A stretch of 64,000 nt of DNA, taken from positions 1,736,001 through 1,800,000 of the forward strand of contig NZ_CP009323.1 in the NCBI RefSeq assembly GCF_000959725.1, in the 5' to 3' direction. A program made the position numbers and the translations under genes. The notes under the pieces are model-generated. The model made no database searches. It had not been told where the DNA came from and worked only from the letters and a program-made list of their open reading frames with translations. The DNA comes from Burkholderia gladioli (GTDB lineage: Bacteria; Pseudomonadota; Gammaproteobacteria; Burkholderiales; Burkholderiaceae). Shown here piece after piece: positions 52,202 through 62,328 of the stretch (positions are counted from its first letter, which is position 1; each line of letters opens with the position of its first letter).

Positions 52202-54478
52202 ATGGATGAACAACTGAAGCAAAGCGCGCTCGCGTATCACCAGAATCCGAAGCCCGGCAAGATCTCGGTCACGCCGACCAAGCCGCTGTCGAACCAGTAC
52301 GACCTCTCGCTGGCCTATTCGCCGGGCGTGGCGGCCGCCTGCGAGGCGATCCACGCCGATCCGCTCGACGCGCAGAAGTACACCTCGCGCGGCAACCTGG
52401 TGGGCGTGGTGACCAACGGCACGGCCGTGCTGGGCCTGGGCAACATCGGCCCGCTGGCCGCCAAGCCGGTGATGGAGGGCAAGGGCTGCCTGTTCAAGAA
52501 GTTCGCCGGCATCGACGTGTTCGACATCGAGCTGGCCGAGACCGATCCCGACAAGCTGGTCGAGGCGATCGCGATGCTCGAGCCCACCCTGGGCGGCATC
52601 AACCTCGAGGACATCAAGGCGCCCGAGTGCTTCTACATCGAGCAGAAGCTGCGCGAGCGCATGAAGATCCCGGTCTTCCACGACGATCAGCACGGCACCG
52701 CGATCATCGCCTCGGCGGCGATCCTCAACGGCCTGAAGGTGGTCGGCAAGTCGCTCGGCGAGATCAAGCTGGTCTGCTCGGGCGCGGGCGCCGCGGCGAT
52801 CGCCTGCCTGGACCTGCTGGTCAACCTGGGCCTGAACAAGGCCAACGTGCTGGTGACCGATTCGAAGGGCGTGATCCACGAGGGCCGCGGCCAGCTCGAT
52901 CCGTCCAAGCAGCGCTACGCCGCCAATACCGAGGCGCGCACGCTGGCCGACGCGATCGACGGCGCCGACGTGTTCCTCGGCTGCTCCAGCGCCGGCGTGC
53001 TCAAGCCCGAGATGGTGCAGACCATGGGCAGCCAGCCGCTGATCCTCGCGCTGGCCAACCCGGAGCCGGAAATCCGCCCGGAAGCGGCCAAGGCGGTGCG
53101 CCCCGACGCGATCGTCGCGACCGGCCGTTCGGACTACCCGAACCAGGTCAACAACGTGCTGTGCTTCCCCTTCATCTTCCGCGGCGCGCTCGATGTCGGC
53201 GCGACCACCATCACCGAGGAGATGAAGCTCGCCTGCGTGCGCGCGATCGCCGAGCTGGCGCAGGAAACCGACCAGAGCGAGGAAGTTGCCAAGGCCTATG
53301 AGGGCCATTCGCTCGAATTCGGCCCGGATTACCTGATCCCGAAGCCCTTCGACCCGCGCCTGATCATCAAGATCGCGCCGGCGGTGGCGCAGGCCGCGAT
53401 GGATTCGGGCGTGGCCACGCGCCCGATCGCCGACATGGACGCCTATCGCGAGCAGCTCGGCGCGACCGTCTATCGCACCGGCATGGTGATGCGCCCGGTG
53501 TTCACCGCGGCCAAGGCCAAGCAGGCGCGCATCGTGTTCGCCGAGGGCGAGGACGAGCGCGTGCTGCGCGCCGCGCAGTTCGTGCTGCAGGAGAAGATCG
53601 CCAAGCCGATCATCATCGGCCGCCCTGCGGTGGTCGAGATGCGCCTGAAGAAGATCGGCTCGAAGCTGCGCGCCGGCACCGACTTCGAGATCGTCGATCC
53701 CGAGGACGACCCGCGCTACCAGCAGTGCTGGCAGGCCTACCACGAGCTCGGCGCGCGCGACGGGGTCACGCCCGAGCTCGCCAAGGCCGCGCTGCGCAAG
53801 GCCAACACGCTGATCGGCGCGATCCTGGTCCACCTCGGCGATGCCGACGGCATGATCTGCGGCATGATCGACACCTATCACAGCCATCTCAAGTACGTGG
53901 AGCAGGTGCTGGGCCGCGCGCCGGGCGCCGAGCATCTCGCGGCGATGAACCTGCTGATGCTGCCGGGCCGCAACCTGTTCGTCTGCGACACCTACGTCAA
54001 TGAGCTGCCGAGCGCCGAGCAGCTCGCCGACATGACGATCCAGGCCGCGGCCGAGATCGAGCGCTTCGGCATCACCCCGAAGGCCGCGCTGCTGTCGAAC
54101 TCGAACTTCGGCAGCGCGCCCTCGGCGTCCTCGCGCCGCATGGCCGAGGCCCGCAAGCTGATCGCGCAGCGCGCGCCGCAGCTCGAGGTGGACGGCGAGA
54201 TGCACGGCGACGCGGCGCTCTCGGAGGTGGTCCGCAAGGCCGCTTTCCCGGGCACCACGCTGTCGGGCGAGGCGAACCTGCTGATCATGCCGAACGTCGA
54301 GGCGGCCAATATCGCCTACAACCTGCTGAAGATGGTCGGCGGCGACGGCGTGACGGTCGGCCCGTTCCTGCTCGGCGCGGCCAAGCCGGTGCACATCCTG
54401 ACGCCGGCGGCGACGGTGCGCCGCATCGTCAACATGACGGCGGTGGCGGCGGCCAACGTCAACAGCGCGGCGCGCTGA
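52202..54478 (+). CDS. maeB: NADP-dependent malic enzyme with phosphotransacetylase-like domain
   Basis: A 758-residue enzyme. The N-terminal malic enzyme half (about 1-430) decarboxylates malate to pyruvate and supplies NADPH, with [29 protein letters not shown] [14 protein letters not shown] and [13 protein letters not shown]. The C-terminal half (about 440-755) resembles phosphate acetyltransferase ([19 protein letters not shown]), which in MaeB is thought to sense acetyl-CoA. Length and fusion are standard. ATG 52202 is chosen by homology; the ribosome binding site is poor. Confidence 0.95.
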   Translation: MDEQLKQSALAYHQNPKPGKISVTPTKPLSNQYDLSLAYSPGVAAACEAIHADPLDAQKYTSRGNLVGVVTNGTAVLGLGNIGPLAAKPVMEGKGCLFKKFAGIDVFDIELAETDPDKLVEAIAMLEPTLGGINLEDIKAPECFYIEQKLRERMKIPVFHDDQHGTAIIASAAILNGLKVVGKSLGEIKLVCSGAGAAAIACLDLLVNLGLNKANVLVTDSKGVIHEGRGQLDPSKQRYAANTEARTLADAIDGADVFLGCSSAGVLKPEMVQTMGSQPLILALANPEPEIRPEAAKAVRPDAIVATGRSDYPNQVNNVLCFPFIFRGALDVGATTITEEMKLACVRAIAELAQETDQSEEVAKAYEGHSLEFGPDYLIPKPFDPRLIIKIAPAVAQAAMDSGVATRPIADMDAYREQLGATVYRTGMVMRPVFTAAKAKQARIVFAEGEDERVLRAAQFVLQEKIAKPIIIGRPAVVEMRLKKIGSKLRAGTDFEIVDPEDDPRYQQCWQAYHELGARDGVTPELAKAALRKANTLIGAILVHLGDADGMICGMIDTYHSHLKYVEQVLGRAPGAEHLAAMNLLMLPGRNLFVCDTYVNELPSAEQLADMTIQAAAEIERFGITPKAALLSNSNFGSAPSASSRRMAEARKLIAQRAPQLEVDGEMHGDAALSEVVRKAAFPGTTLSGEANLLIMPNVEAANIAYNLLKMVGGDGVTVGPFLLGAAKPVHILTPAATVRRIVNMTAVAAANVNSAAR

Positions 54479-54525
54479 GACGGCTCGACGGCGAAGGCGG
54501 GCGCGGTGCCTGCCTCGCCTGAATG

Positions 54526-54561
54526 AAAAAAGCCACGGACCCGATCGGGCCGTGGCTTTTT
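54526..54561. terminator. Bidirectional terminator between maeB and the oxidoreductase gene
   Basis: AGCCACGG (54531-54538) pairs with CCGTGGCT (54550-54557), preceded by A5 and followed by T4-5, so it serves both converging genes. Confidence 0.9.
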
Positions 54562-54592
54562 CATGTGCCGCGCCGGCGTGGCGGCGGCAGCC

Positions 54593-57500
54593 TCAGGCGA
54601 CGTGGCGCGTGAGCGCCTGCGGCCCGTTCCACTGCGCGAGCAGCGCCGCCCACTTGGTGCGCACCGCGCGCAGGTTGTTCTCCTTCACGTGGCCGTAGCC
54701 GCGAATCCCGTCCGGCAGCTTCGCGAGCTCGAGCGCGAGCGGCAGCCGCTCCGGCGTGAGCCCGGCGAGGATCGTCTCGACCAGGGCCACGTATTCGCCG
54801 ATCAGCGCGCGCTCGGTGCGCCGTTCCTCGGTGCGGCCGAAGGGATCGAAGGCGGTGCCGCGCAGCCCCTTGAAGCGGGCCAGCAGACGGAACGCCGTCA
54901 GCATCCACGGACCATAGGCCTTCTTCACCAGATGGCCCTGCGCGTCGCGCTTGGCCAGGATCGGCGGCGCGAGGTGGTAGCGCAGCTTCAGCTCGCCCTC
55001 GAACTGCTCGGCCAGCCTGGCCAGGAAGGCCGGGTCCGACTGCAGCCGCGCAACCTCGTACTCGTCCTTGTAGGCCATCAGCTTGTAGAGGTTGCGCGCG
55101 ACCGCCTCGGTCAGCGGCTCCTGCGCGGCCTCGCCGTCGAGGCGGGCCTCGGCGGCGCGCACGCGCTCGATCACGGCCGAGAAACGTGCCGCGTAGGCGG
55201 CGTTCTGGTAGGCGCCCAGTTGCTCGACACGCTTGGCGATCAGCGTATCGACCGCCTTTTTCGTGTGCAGCGCGATCACCGTGGCGCCGCTGGGCACCAC
55301 CTGCCTGCCGGCGGCGGCCTGGCGCACGCTGGCCAGGTCATGGGCGGCGCGGCGGCCCCAGTCGAAGGCCGCCAGATTCTTCTCGACCTGCACGCCGTTC
55401 AGCTCGATCGCGCGCGTCAGCGAAGCCAGCGTGAGCGGCAGGCCGCCGCGCTGCCAGGCATAGCCGAGCACGAAGGGGTTGGTGTAGATCGTGTCGCCGA
55501 GCAGGGCGGCGGCGAACTGGTCCGCGTCGACCAGGTCGACGAACTCGCCCGCCGCGATCCGGATGTCCTGTTCGGCGCTCGCGCCGGGGAAGGCCCATTG
55601 CGGGTTCTTGATGAACTCGGCGGTCGGCGTCCTGGCGCTGTTGACCACCACTCGCGTCGAGCCGTGGCGCATGCGCGAGGTGCATTCGTCGCTGGCCGTC
55701 ACCAGCGCGTCGCCGCCGATCACGAGATCCGCCTCGCCCATCGCGATGCGCGTGGCGTGGATGTCGGCGGGCGCATGCGCGATCTGCACATGGCTCATCA
55801 CGGCGCCGCCCTTCTGCGCGAGACCGGTCACGTCGAGCACGGTGACGCCCTTGTTCTCCAGGTGCGCGGCCATGCCGATCAGCGCGCCGATGGTCACCAC
55901 GCCGGTGCCGCCGACGCCGGTGACCAGCACGCCCCAGGCGCGGCCGATCGCGGGCAGCTCGGGTTCGGGCATCGGCGGCAGCGCGCCGGCGTCCACCGCG
56001 ACCGCCTTCGGCTTCTTCAACTGGGCGCCCTCGACGCTCACGAAGCTCGGGCAGAAACCCTTGGCGCAGGAGAAATCCTTGTTGCAGGTCGACTGGTTGA
56101 TCTGCCGCTTGGTGCCGAACTCGGTCTCGAGCGGCTCGACCGACAGGCAGTTCGACTGCACCGAGCAGTCGCCGCAGCCTTCGCAGACCGCCTCGTTGAT
56201 CACCACGCGTTTGGCCGGATCCGGGTAGGCGCCGCGCTTGCGGCGGCGGCGCTTCTCGGTGGCGCAGGTCTGGTCGTAGATCAGGATGCTGGTGCCGGCG
56301 ATCTCGCGCAGCTCGCGCTGCACGGCGTCGAGCGTGTCGCGATGGTGGATCGTCACGCCCGGCGCGAGCAGGTCGGTCTTGCCCTGGTACTTCTCCGGCT
56401 CGTCGCTGACGATCACGATCCGCGCGGCGCCCTCGGCCGCCACCTGGTGGGTGATCTGCGGCACGGTCAGGGTGCCGTCCACGGGCTGGCCGCCCGTCAT
56501 CGCCACCGCGTCGTTGTAGAGGATCTTGTAGGTGATGTTGGCCTTCGAGGCGATCGCCGCGCGCACCGCCAGCAGGCCCGAGTGGAAGTAGGTGCCGTCG
56601 CCGAGGTTGGCGAACACGTGCTTTTCCTCGGTGAAGGGCGCCTGGCCGATCCAGGGCACGCCTTCGCCGCCCATCTGGCTGAAGGTGCTGGTATTGCGGT
56701 CCATCCACACCGTCATGTAGTGGCAGCCGATCCCGGCGATCGCGCGCGAGCCCTCGGGCACCACCGTCGAGGTGTTGTGCGGGCAGCCCGAGCAGAACCA
56801 GGGCTTGCGCTCGGCGGTGACGTGCGGCCGGGCCAGCGCGGCCTCCTTGGCCTGGATCACCGCGATGCGCGCGGCGATGCGCGCGCGCACCTCGGCGGGC
56901 AGCTCGAACTTCTCGAGCCGCGTCGCGATCGCCTTGGCGATGATGGCGGGCGAGAGCTCGTAATGCGCCGGCAGCAGCCAGTTGCCCATCGGCACCGACC
57001 ATTCGCCGCCCGCGCCGTCCTTCTCGTCGAACTTGCCGAAGATGCGCGGGCGCTGGCCGTCGGGCCAGTTGTACAGCTCTTCCTTGATCGCGTATTCGAG
57101 GATCTGGCGTTTTTCCTCCACCACCAGGATCTCGTCGAGGCCGCGCGCGAACTGCTGCGCGCCCTGTGCCTCGAGCGGCCAGACGCAGCCGACCTTGTAG
57201 AGCCGGATGCCGATCCGCGCGCAGGTCTGGTCATCGAGGCCGAGGTCGGTGAGGGCCTGGCGCACGTCCAGGTAGGCCTTGCCGGCCGTCATGATGCCGA
57301 AGCGCGCCTGCGGCGAATCGATCTCGATGCGGTCGAGCCGGTTGGCGCGCACGTAGGCGAGCGCCGCGTACCACTTGTGGTCGATCATCCGCGCTTCCTG
57401 CACCAGCGGCGGATCGGGCCAGCGGATGTTGAGCCCGCCCTCGGGCATCAGGAAGTCCTCGGGCAGCACGATGTTGGCGCGATGCGGGTCGATGTCGACC

Positions 57501-58174
57501 GAGGCCGAGGATTCGACCACGTCGGTGACGCACTTGAGCGAGACCCACAGCCCCGAATAGCGGCTCATGGCCCAGCCGTGCAGGCCGAAGTCGAGGTATT
57601 CCTGGACGTTCGAGGGATACAGCACCGGCAGGCCGCAGGCCTTCAGCAGGTGCTCGGACTGGTGCGCGAGGGTCGAGGACTTGGCGGCGTGGTCGTCGCC
57701 AGCCAGCACCAGCACCCCGCCGTGCGGCGAGCTGCCGGCCGAGTTGGCATGCTTGAGCACGTCGCCCGAGCGGTCGACGCCGGGGCCCTTGCCGTACCAC
57801 ATGCCGAACACGCCGTCGTATTTCGCGCCGGGGTAGAGGTTGACCTGCTGCGTGCCCCATACGGCGGTCGCGGCGAGGTCCTCGTTGAGGCCGGGCTGGA
57901 ACACGATACGGTGCGCGGCCAGGTGCTTCTGGGCTTTCCAGAGCGACTGGTCGAGGCCGCCGAGCGGCGAGCCGCGATAGCCGGAAATGAAACCGGCGGT
58001 ATTGAGGCCGGCGGCACGGTCGCGTTCCTGCTGCAGCATCGGCAGCCGGACCAGCGCCTGCACGCCGCTCATGTAGGCACGGCCGCGCTCGAGCGTGTAT
58101 TTGTCGTCGAGCGTGACCGATTGAAGCGCGGCTTCCAGCGTCGCGCGCTGGCCGGCGTCTAGCGGGGCATTCAT
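54593..58174 (-). CDS. Indolepyruvate ferredoxin oxidoreductase family protein (fused)
   Basis: A 1193-residue cytoplasmic enzyme in which the alpha and gamma domains of 2-oxoacid ferredoxin oxidoreductases are fused. It has the opening LERGRAYMSGVQALVRLPMLQQ and NTAGFISGYRGSPLGGLDQ, the thiamine pyrophosphate part GDGTYFHSGLLAVRAA, an iron-sulfur site CEGCGDCSVQSNCLSVE, and the gamma domain GVGGTGVVTIGALIGMAAHLE. It oxidises arylpyruvates, produced from aromatic amino acids, to aryl-acetyl-CoA. With hppD and paaE nearby this suggests an aromatic amino acid catabolic neighbourhood. Confidence 0.95.
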   Translation of the reverse strand: MNAPLDAGQRATLEAALQSVTLDDKYTLERGRAYMSGVQALVRLPMLQQERDRAAGLNTAGFISGYRGSPLGGLDQSLWKAQKHLAAHRIVFQPGLNEDLAATAVWGTQQVNLYPGAKYDGVFGMWYGKGPGVDRSGDVLKHANSAGSSPHGGVLVLAGDDHAAKSSTLAHQSEHLLKACGLPVLYPSNVQEYLDFGLHGWAMSRYSGLWVSLKCVTDVVESSASVDIDPHRANIVLPEDFLMPEGGLNIRWPDPPLVQEARMIDHKWYAALAYVRANRLDRIEIDSPQARFGIMTAGKAYLDVRQALTDLGLDDQTCARIGIRLYKVGCVWPLEAQGAQQFARGLDEILVVEEKRQILEYAIKEELYNWPDGQRPRIFGKFDEKDGAGGEWSVPMGNWLLPAHYELSPAIIAKAIATRLEKFELPAEVRARIAARIAVIQAKEAALARPHVTAERKPWFCSGCPHNTSTVVPEGSRAIAGIGCHYMTVWMDRNTSTFSQMGGEGVPWIGQAPFTEEKHVFANLGDGTYFHSGLLAVRAAIASKANITYKILYNDAVAMTGGQPVDGTLTVPQITHQVAAEGAARIVIVSDEPEKYQGKTDLLAPGVTIHHRDTLDAVQRELREIAGTSILIYDQTCATEKRRRRKRGAYPDPAKRVVINEAVCEGCGDCSVQSNCLSVEPLETEFGTKRQINQSTCNKDFSCAKGFCPSFVSVEGAQLKKPKAVAVDAGALPPMPEPELPAIGRAWGVLVTGVGGTGVVTIGALIGMAAHLENKGVTVLDVTGLAQKGGAVMSHVQIAHAPADIHATRIAMGEADLVIGGDALVTASDECTSRMRHGSTRVVVNSARTPTAEFIKNPQWAFPGASAEQDIRIAAGEFVDLVDADQFAAALLGDTIYTNPFVLGYAWQRGGLPLTLASLTRAIELNGVQVEKNLAAFDWGRRAAHDLASVRQAAAGRQVVPSGATVIALHTKKAVDTLIAKRVEQLGAYQNAAYAARFSAVIERVRAAEARLDGEAAQEPLTEAVARNLYKLMAYKDEYEVARLQSDPAFLARLAEQFEGELKLRYHLAPPILAKRDAQGHLVKKAYGPWMLTAFRLLARFKGLRGTAFDPFGRTEERRTERALIGEYVALVETILAGLTPERLPLALELAKLPDGIRGYGHVKENNLRAVRTKWAALLAQWNGPQALTRHVA

Positions 58175-58490
58175 TACTACGTCTCCTCCACCCGTTTGGG
58201 ATCACCAAAACTGTCGGCATCGGCGTCTTGTGGACACACATTGGCCGGGGCGCCATATTGGCGGGTTTCGGAAAATGGTATCACTGGTGGAAACCCGCCG
58301 TTTGTTGCGTTTTTTGTGGCGAATCCTTGCGATCTGCCTGCGATTTCCTGCGTTACATCATGTAAAAGCATGTAAAGCCCCGGGCCGCGCCGGGGGTTTC
58401 CGTTTAGTCTATTGCGCTGCCGGCAATGGTCGGGCCCCAACGATGGCCCTGGAATGGAGAGAGCCAGCCGGCTGATACAACGGAGGTTCC
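58175..58490. other. Gap with direct repeat and hairpin before a small secreted peptide gene
   Basis: This 316-bp gap holds two copies of CATGTAAA 10 bp apart (58359-58366 and 58369-58376), followed by the hairpin CCCCGG/CCGGGG at 58378-58395 and GTTTCCGTTT. The repeat spacing of one helical turn suggests a protein site; the hairpin could stop a short upstream transcript. The left end must contain the promoter of the oxidoreductase gene. Confidence 0.4.
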
Positions 58491-58688
58491 ATGAATACGC
58501 GTCATATCCAGAATTTCTTGATGGTGTCGACCGCGTTCTTCGCGATGACCGGCCCGCTGCGCTCGCAAGGCGCGAGCGCCCTGGCCGCGGCGAGCGCGCC
58601 GATGCTGCAGATCACGCCCGCGGGCGACGCGATCGCGCCGGCCGGCGTGACGGTGACCACGCAGGTGAGCGGAGCGCCGAAAGCCTGA
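58491..58688 (+). CDS. Small secreted peptide, unknown
   Basis: A 65-residue product with an N-terminal hydrophobic stretch (FLMVSTAFFAMTGPL) that may be a signal or anchor, and an Ala/Pro/Val/Thr-rich remainder. GGAGG stands 5 bases before ATG, and a terminator follows the stop within 10 bases. This full unit supports it as a real gene though I do not recognise it. Confidence 0.65.
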   Translation: MNTRHIQNFLMVSTAFFAMTGPLRSQGASALAAASAPMLQITPAGDAIAPAGVTVTTQVSGAPKA

Positions 58689-58696
58689 GATCGAGC

Positions 58697-58722
58697 CGGC
58701 GCCGCGCGGCGCCGTTTTTCCT
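58697..58722 (+). terminator. Terminator after the small secreted peptide gene
   Basis: CGGCGCCG (58698-58705) and CGGCGCCG (58708-58715) are self-complementary copies that pair, followed by TTTTT at 58716-58720. Confidence 0.8.
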
Positions 58723-58806
58723 CATAACGAGAAGGGTGGAAATCTTGCGATTTCCGCCCTTTTTCATTGCCTGTCGCGCGCCCGGCGGCGCCTTGGCATC
58801 AGGCCG

Positions 58807-59904
58807 TCAGACCTTGTCCTGCACCACGCCGCGCCGGATCTGGTCCAGCTCGATCGATTCGAACAAGGCCTTGAAGTTGCCCTCGCCGAAACCCTGGTTG
58901 CCCTTGCGCTGGATGATCTCGAAGAAGATCGGCCCGATCTGGTTCTCGGTGAAGATCTGCAGCAGCAGGTCGTCGTGCGCGCCGTCGATCAGGATCTTGC
59001 GCTTGCGCAGCTCGGCCAGCGGCTCGCCGTGGTTGGGCACGCGCCGGTCGACCAGCTCGTAGTAGGTGTCGATGGTGTCGAGCAGGCTGACCTCGCTGCC
59101 GCGCAGCCCGTCGACGGTGCGGTAGATGTCGTCGCTGCCCAGCGCGATGTGCTGGATCCCCTCGCCGTGATAGGCGTCGAGATATTCCTGGATCTGGCCG
59201 GGCGTGTCCGAGCCTTCCTCGTTGATCGGGATGCGGATCTTGCCGCAGGGCGAGGTCATCGCCTTCGACTTCACGCCCGTCACCTTGCCCTCGATATCGA
59301 AGTAGCGCACCTCGCGGAAGTTGAACAGGCGCTCGTAGAACTCGGCCCATTCGGCCATCCGGCCGCGGTGGACGTTGTGGGTGAGGTGGTCGATATAGGT
59401 CAGGCCGTGGCCGACGGGGGCCGGGTCGGCGCCCGGGATCGGCTCGAAATCGACGTCGTAGATGCCGATGTCGCCGATGCTGCCGGCCTGCGCGCCGTTC
59501 TTGCCGCGCCAGCGGTCGACGAAATAGATCAGCGAGTCGCCGACGCCCTTGATGGCGGGAATGTTCAGTTCCATCGGGCCGGTCTTGTTGTCGAAACCCC
59601 AGGCGCCGAGTTCGAGCGCGCGGCGATAGGCCTGCGCGGCATCCTGCACGCGGAACGCGATCGCGCAGATCGAGGGGCCGTGCAGGCGCGCGAAGCGCTG
59701 CGCGAAGGAGTCGGGCTCGGCGTTGATGATGAAATTGATCTCGCCCTGGCGGTACAGCGTGACGTCCTTGTGGCGGTGGCGCGCGACCGCGCGGAAGCCC
59801 ATGCGCTCGAACAGCTGGCCGAGCGCCTTCGGGTCCGGCGCGGTGTATTCGATGAATTCGAAGCCGTCGGTGCCGACGGGATTGTCCCAGGTGGGAACTT
59901 GCAT
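58807..59904 (-). CDS. hppD: 4-Hydroxyphenylpyruvate dioxygenase
   Basis: A 365-residue Fe(II) enzyme that converts 4-hydroxyphenylpyruvate to homogentisate in tyrosine breakdown. Two VOC-type halves are seen, with metal ligands expected in YIDHLTHNV, IQHIAL and FFEIIQRKG, and the C-terminal GFGEGNFKALFESIE typical of the family. ATG 59904 follows AGGAGA by 4 bases. The divergent Lrp-type regulator gene 155 bases away is its likely controller. Confidence 0.96.
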   Translation of the reverse strand: MQVPTWDNPVGTDGFEFIEYTAPDPKALGQLFERMGFRAVARHRHKDVTLYRQGEINFIINAEPDSFAQRFARLHGPSICAIAFRVQDAAQAYRRALELGAWGFDNKTGPMELNIPAIKGVGDSLIYFVDRWRGKNGAQAGSIGDIGIYDVDFEPIPGADPAPVGHGLTYIDHLTHNVHRGRMAEWAEFYERLFNFREVRYFDIEGKVTGVKSKAMTSPCGKIRIPINEEGSDTPGQIQEYLDAYHGEGIQHIALGSDDIYRTVDGLRGSEVSLLDTIDTYYELVDRRVPNHGEPLAELRKRKILIDGAHDDLLLQIFTENQIGPIFFEIIQRKGNQGFGEGNFKALFESIELDQIRRGVVQDKV

Positions 59905-60059
59905 GCTGTCTCCTGATGTCCGGATCGATCGTGGGGGCGGCGAGCCGCCGCATGCGAAACAGTGTAGGCGGGCGATGCGGGCAATTACTTGCGAAATTAA
60001 TCGTGCCCCGCTACGATTGCGCAACTTTCAACCAATAACAATCGAACTAGGGGAGGAAA

Positions 60060-60554
60060 ATGGCGCGTGTCGAATTGGACGCCATCGACCGGCGGATTCT
60101 GGCGATCCTGCAGGAGAACGGCCGGCTGTCGAACCAGGAGATCGCCGAGCGCGTGAACCTGTCGCCCAGCCCCTGCCTGCGCCGGATCCGGCGTCTCGAG
60201 GAAATGGGCGTGATCACCAACTACGTGGCCTTGCTCGACCCGAAGCGGCTCGGGCTCGACCTGCTGGCCTATGTCAGCGTGCGGCTCGAGAAGCGCGGCG
60301 GCGTGGCCGCCGGCGAGGGCGGCGCCACCCATTCGGAGCGCTTTCGCGCGGCCGTGCAGGCCTGGCCCGAGGTGGTGGCCTGCCACGCGATGACGGGCGA
60401 CATGGATTACCTGCTGCGCGTGCAGGTCGAGGACATGGCGCATTTCTCGCGCTTCGTGCAGGAGCAGTTGCTGCACCATCCCTCGGTGATCGACGTGAAG
60501 ACCAGCTTCGCGCTGGAGAGCTTCAAGGAAACCACGGCGCTGCCGATCCGCTGA
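60060..60554 (+). CDS. Lrp/AsnC family regulator, probable hppD regulator
   Basis: A 164-residue regulator: winged helix DAIDRRILAILQENGRLSNQEIAERVNLSPSPCLRRIRRLEEMGVI and a C-terminal effector domain ending IDVKTSFALESFKETTALPI. GGGGAGGAAA lies directly before ATG. It is divergent from hppD, which fits local control in response to tyrosine or phenylalanine products; this is inference. A 10-residue Gly/Ala-rich insert (GGVAAGEGGA) in the effector domain is unusual. Confidence 0.93.
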   Translation: MARVELDAIDRRILAILQENGRLSNQEIAERVNLSPSPCLRRIRRLEEMGVITNYVALLDPKRLGLDLLAYVSVRLEKRGGVAAGEGGATHSERFRAAVQAWPEVVACHAMTGDMDYLLRVQVEDMAHFSRFVQEQLLHHPSVIDVKTSFALESFKETTALPIR

Positions 60555-60684
60555 TTCCCTCGGCGAGGGCGGAGCATGACGGCGGTCAACGAAACGGGCG
60601 ACCCGCTTGCGGGCCGCTCGTTCTGGATTCTGGATTTTGGTGCGGCAAGACTGCCGGGCCGGGGCGGCCCGGACGATTCGGGCC

Positions 60685-61332
60685 TCAGGCGGCCAGCCCC
60701 GCCGGCAGCATCGATTCGAACATCTGCGTGGCGCGGCGCGCCTGGCGCTTCATCGCGTAGTCGAACACGGCAGCCTGCTCCTGCAGCATCTCGGCGATGA
60801 TCGTCGAGTGGTCGGCGGGCGGCAGCGACAGGTAGGCATCGGCCTCGCCGCAGGCGTATTCGATCCGCATGCCCGACTTCTTCGCGATATGCATCATGGT
60901 CGCGTTGCGCGACAGGCAGTGCATGTAGAGCGTCGAGACATGGGTGTTGCGGCTGCGGATCGCCGCGCGCTCGAACAGCCGCGTGCCGACCCCCTGGCCG
61001 CGCGCCGATTCGAGCACCGAGACGCCGAATTCGGCGGTGCGCTTGTCGCCCTCGTCGGGCAGGTAGGCCAGGTGGCCGACGCCGACCAGCTCGAGCGCGG
61101 CGTCGAACACGCCGAACACGGTGTCGCGGCCGAAATCGATGGTGCGCACGTAATTCTCGATTACGTGGTTCGGCACGATCTGGCCGAAGCGCAGCAGGCG
61201 ATCTTCATCGTCGAGCGCCATGAAATGCGTGAGCATCTGCTCACGGTCGGTGGAAGCCAGTTCCCGGACGAGAACCGGCGCCTGCCCGACCTTGCCGATC
61301 GGGTCGGCGGGGCGGAGAGGGAGCGTGTTCAT
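60685..61332 (-). CDS. GNAT family N-acetyltransferase
   Basis: A 215-residue acetyltransferase-fold protein. The acetyl-CoA loop appears as ESARGQGVGTRLFERAAIRSR (Q/RxxGxG/A type), preceded by VGVGHLAYLPDEGDKRTAEFGVSVLE. The opening VLVRELASTDREQMLTHFMALDDEDRLLRF resembles GNAT domains found in larger acyl-CoA synthetase-linked enzymes. Substrate unknown. The last 60 residues are helical and outside the core domain. Confidence 0.88.
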   Translation of the reverse strand: MNTLPLRPADPIGKVGQAPVLVRELASTDREQMLTHFMALDDEDRLLRFGQIVPNHVIENYVRTIDFGRDTVFGVFDAALELVGVGHLAYLPDEGDKRTAEFGVSVLESARGQGVGTRLFERAAIRSRNTHVSTLYMHCLSRNATMMHIAKKSGMRIEYACGEADAYLSLPPADHSTIIAEMLQEQAAVFDYAMKRQARRATQMFESMLPAGLAA

Positions 61333-61623
61333 CGTGGGTTCCTCAGAGACCGTACAGCCGGGTTGTGCAATGCAGCAGCATTCTAACCGAACGGTACACG
61401 TCGGATCAGGGAAAACCCGAATTCGTGTGGAGGAGATCTTCTAAAGATGTGCAACGATCGCCGGAAGTTTTTGATTTCTTGGCGATAATCGTTTCATCGG
61501 ATGATATATGTGGCTATGTGCCACATGTGCCTCGGGCGCAACGCTCGCGGCACGTTTGCTGCTCCGCAGTATTTGTCCCTTGTTTTCTCGCCTTCCGGCC
61601 CCCTGCGGCGGCCCGGGATTCGC
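61333..61623. other. Gap before the TetR gene end, no gene seen
   Basis: About 290 bases without a supportable gene. The part 61440-61520 is A+T-rich and probably carries the promoter of the GNAT gene. No clear terminator for the TetR gene is seen. Confidence 0.35.
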
Positions 61624-62229
61624 TCAGGCCTCGCCGCCGAGCCCTCGCTCGATCAGCTCGATCACCTGCTCGGCGAAATCGCGGTAGCCGAGGCGGCCGC
61701 CCGGTTTCAGCCAGGTGAAGGTCCAGTTGATCATGCCGAACACCATCATGGTGACCGAGGTCTGGTTCTGTTTCGAGACGCGGCCCGGGTAGGCGCGCTC
61801 GATCTGGCGCGTGAAGGCGGCGACGATATCGCGTTGGCGATCGAGGATCACCTGCCGCTGCGTGTTCTCGAGGTATTTGACGTCGTTGAGCAGCGCCACG
61901 TGGCGGCTGTGCGAGGTTTCGTATTCGACCAGGAAGGCGCGGATCAGCTCGGCGAAGGCGTCGCGCTCGCTGAGCCCGCGGCGCTGGCTGGCCCCCTCGA
62001 CCTCGGCGATGATCAGCATCAGCCGCGTGGTGTAGCGATCGAGCAGGTCGAACAGGATCGCTTCCTTGCCCTCGTAGTAATGGTAGAGACGCGCCTTCGA
62101 GGTGCCGCTGGCGGCGGCGAGGTCGGTCATCGAGGTGCTGGGGTAGCTGGTCTGCGCGAACTTCTCGGCCGCGAGGTCGAGAATCTGCTCGCGTTGGGAT
62201 TCGTGGTCGGGCGCTCGGGTGCGGGCCAT
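61624..62229 (-). CDS. TetR/AcrR family transcriptional regulator
   Basis: A 201-residue repressor-type protein. The N-terminal helix-turn-helix (REQILDLAAEKFAQTSYPSTSMTDLAAASGTSKARLYHYYEGKEAILFDLL) is typical of TetR; the C-terminal ligand domain is not diagnostic. It is on the same strand as DUF1835 and paaE, two genes downstream of paaE. In Burkholderia a TetR protein (PaaR) controls phenylacetate genes, so this may be that regulator; that is inference by position. Confidence 0.92.
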   Translation of the reverse strand: MARTRAPDHESQREQILDLAAEKFAQTSYPSTSMTDLAAASGTSKARLYHYYEGKEAILFDLLDRYTTRLMLIIAEVEGASQRRGLSERDAFAELIRAFLVEYETSHSRHVALLNDVKYLENTQRQVILDRQRDIVAAFTRQIERAYPGRVSKQNQTSVTMMVFGMINWTFTWLKPGGRLGYRDFAEQVIELIERGLGGEA

Positions 62230-62328
62230 GGCGTGGATCGAAAAGGTCGGGCGGCGGGGCGCCGCCCGTTGGCGCGATAGTGCGCCAGGGGAATTGTACG
62301 CAAGGGCGGGCGCCGGCCCGCCGGTGCC

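Noticed and set aside
54563..58162. A 1199-codon open frame antisense to the indolepyruvate oxidoreductase gene
   Set aside because: It mirrors the real gene, is rich in Arg/Ala/Gly/His with no domain, and arises because GC-rich codons rarely give stops on the other strand.
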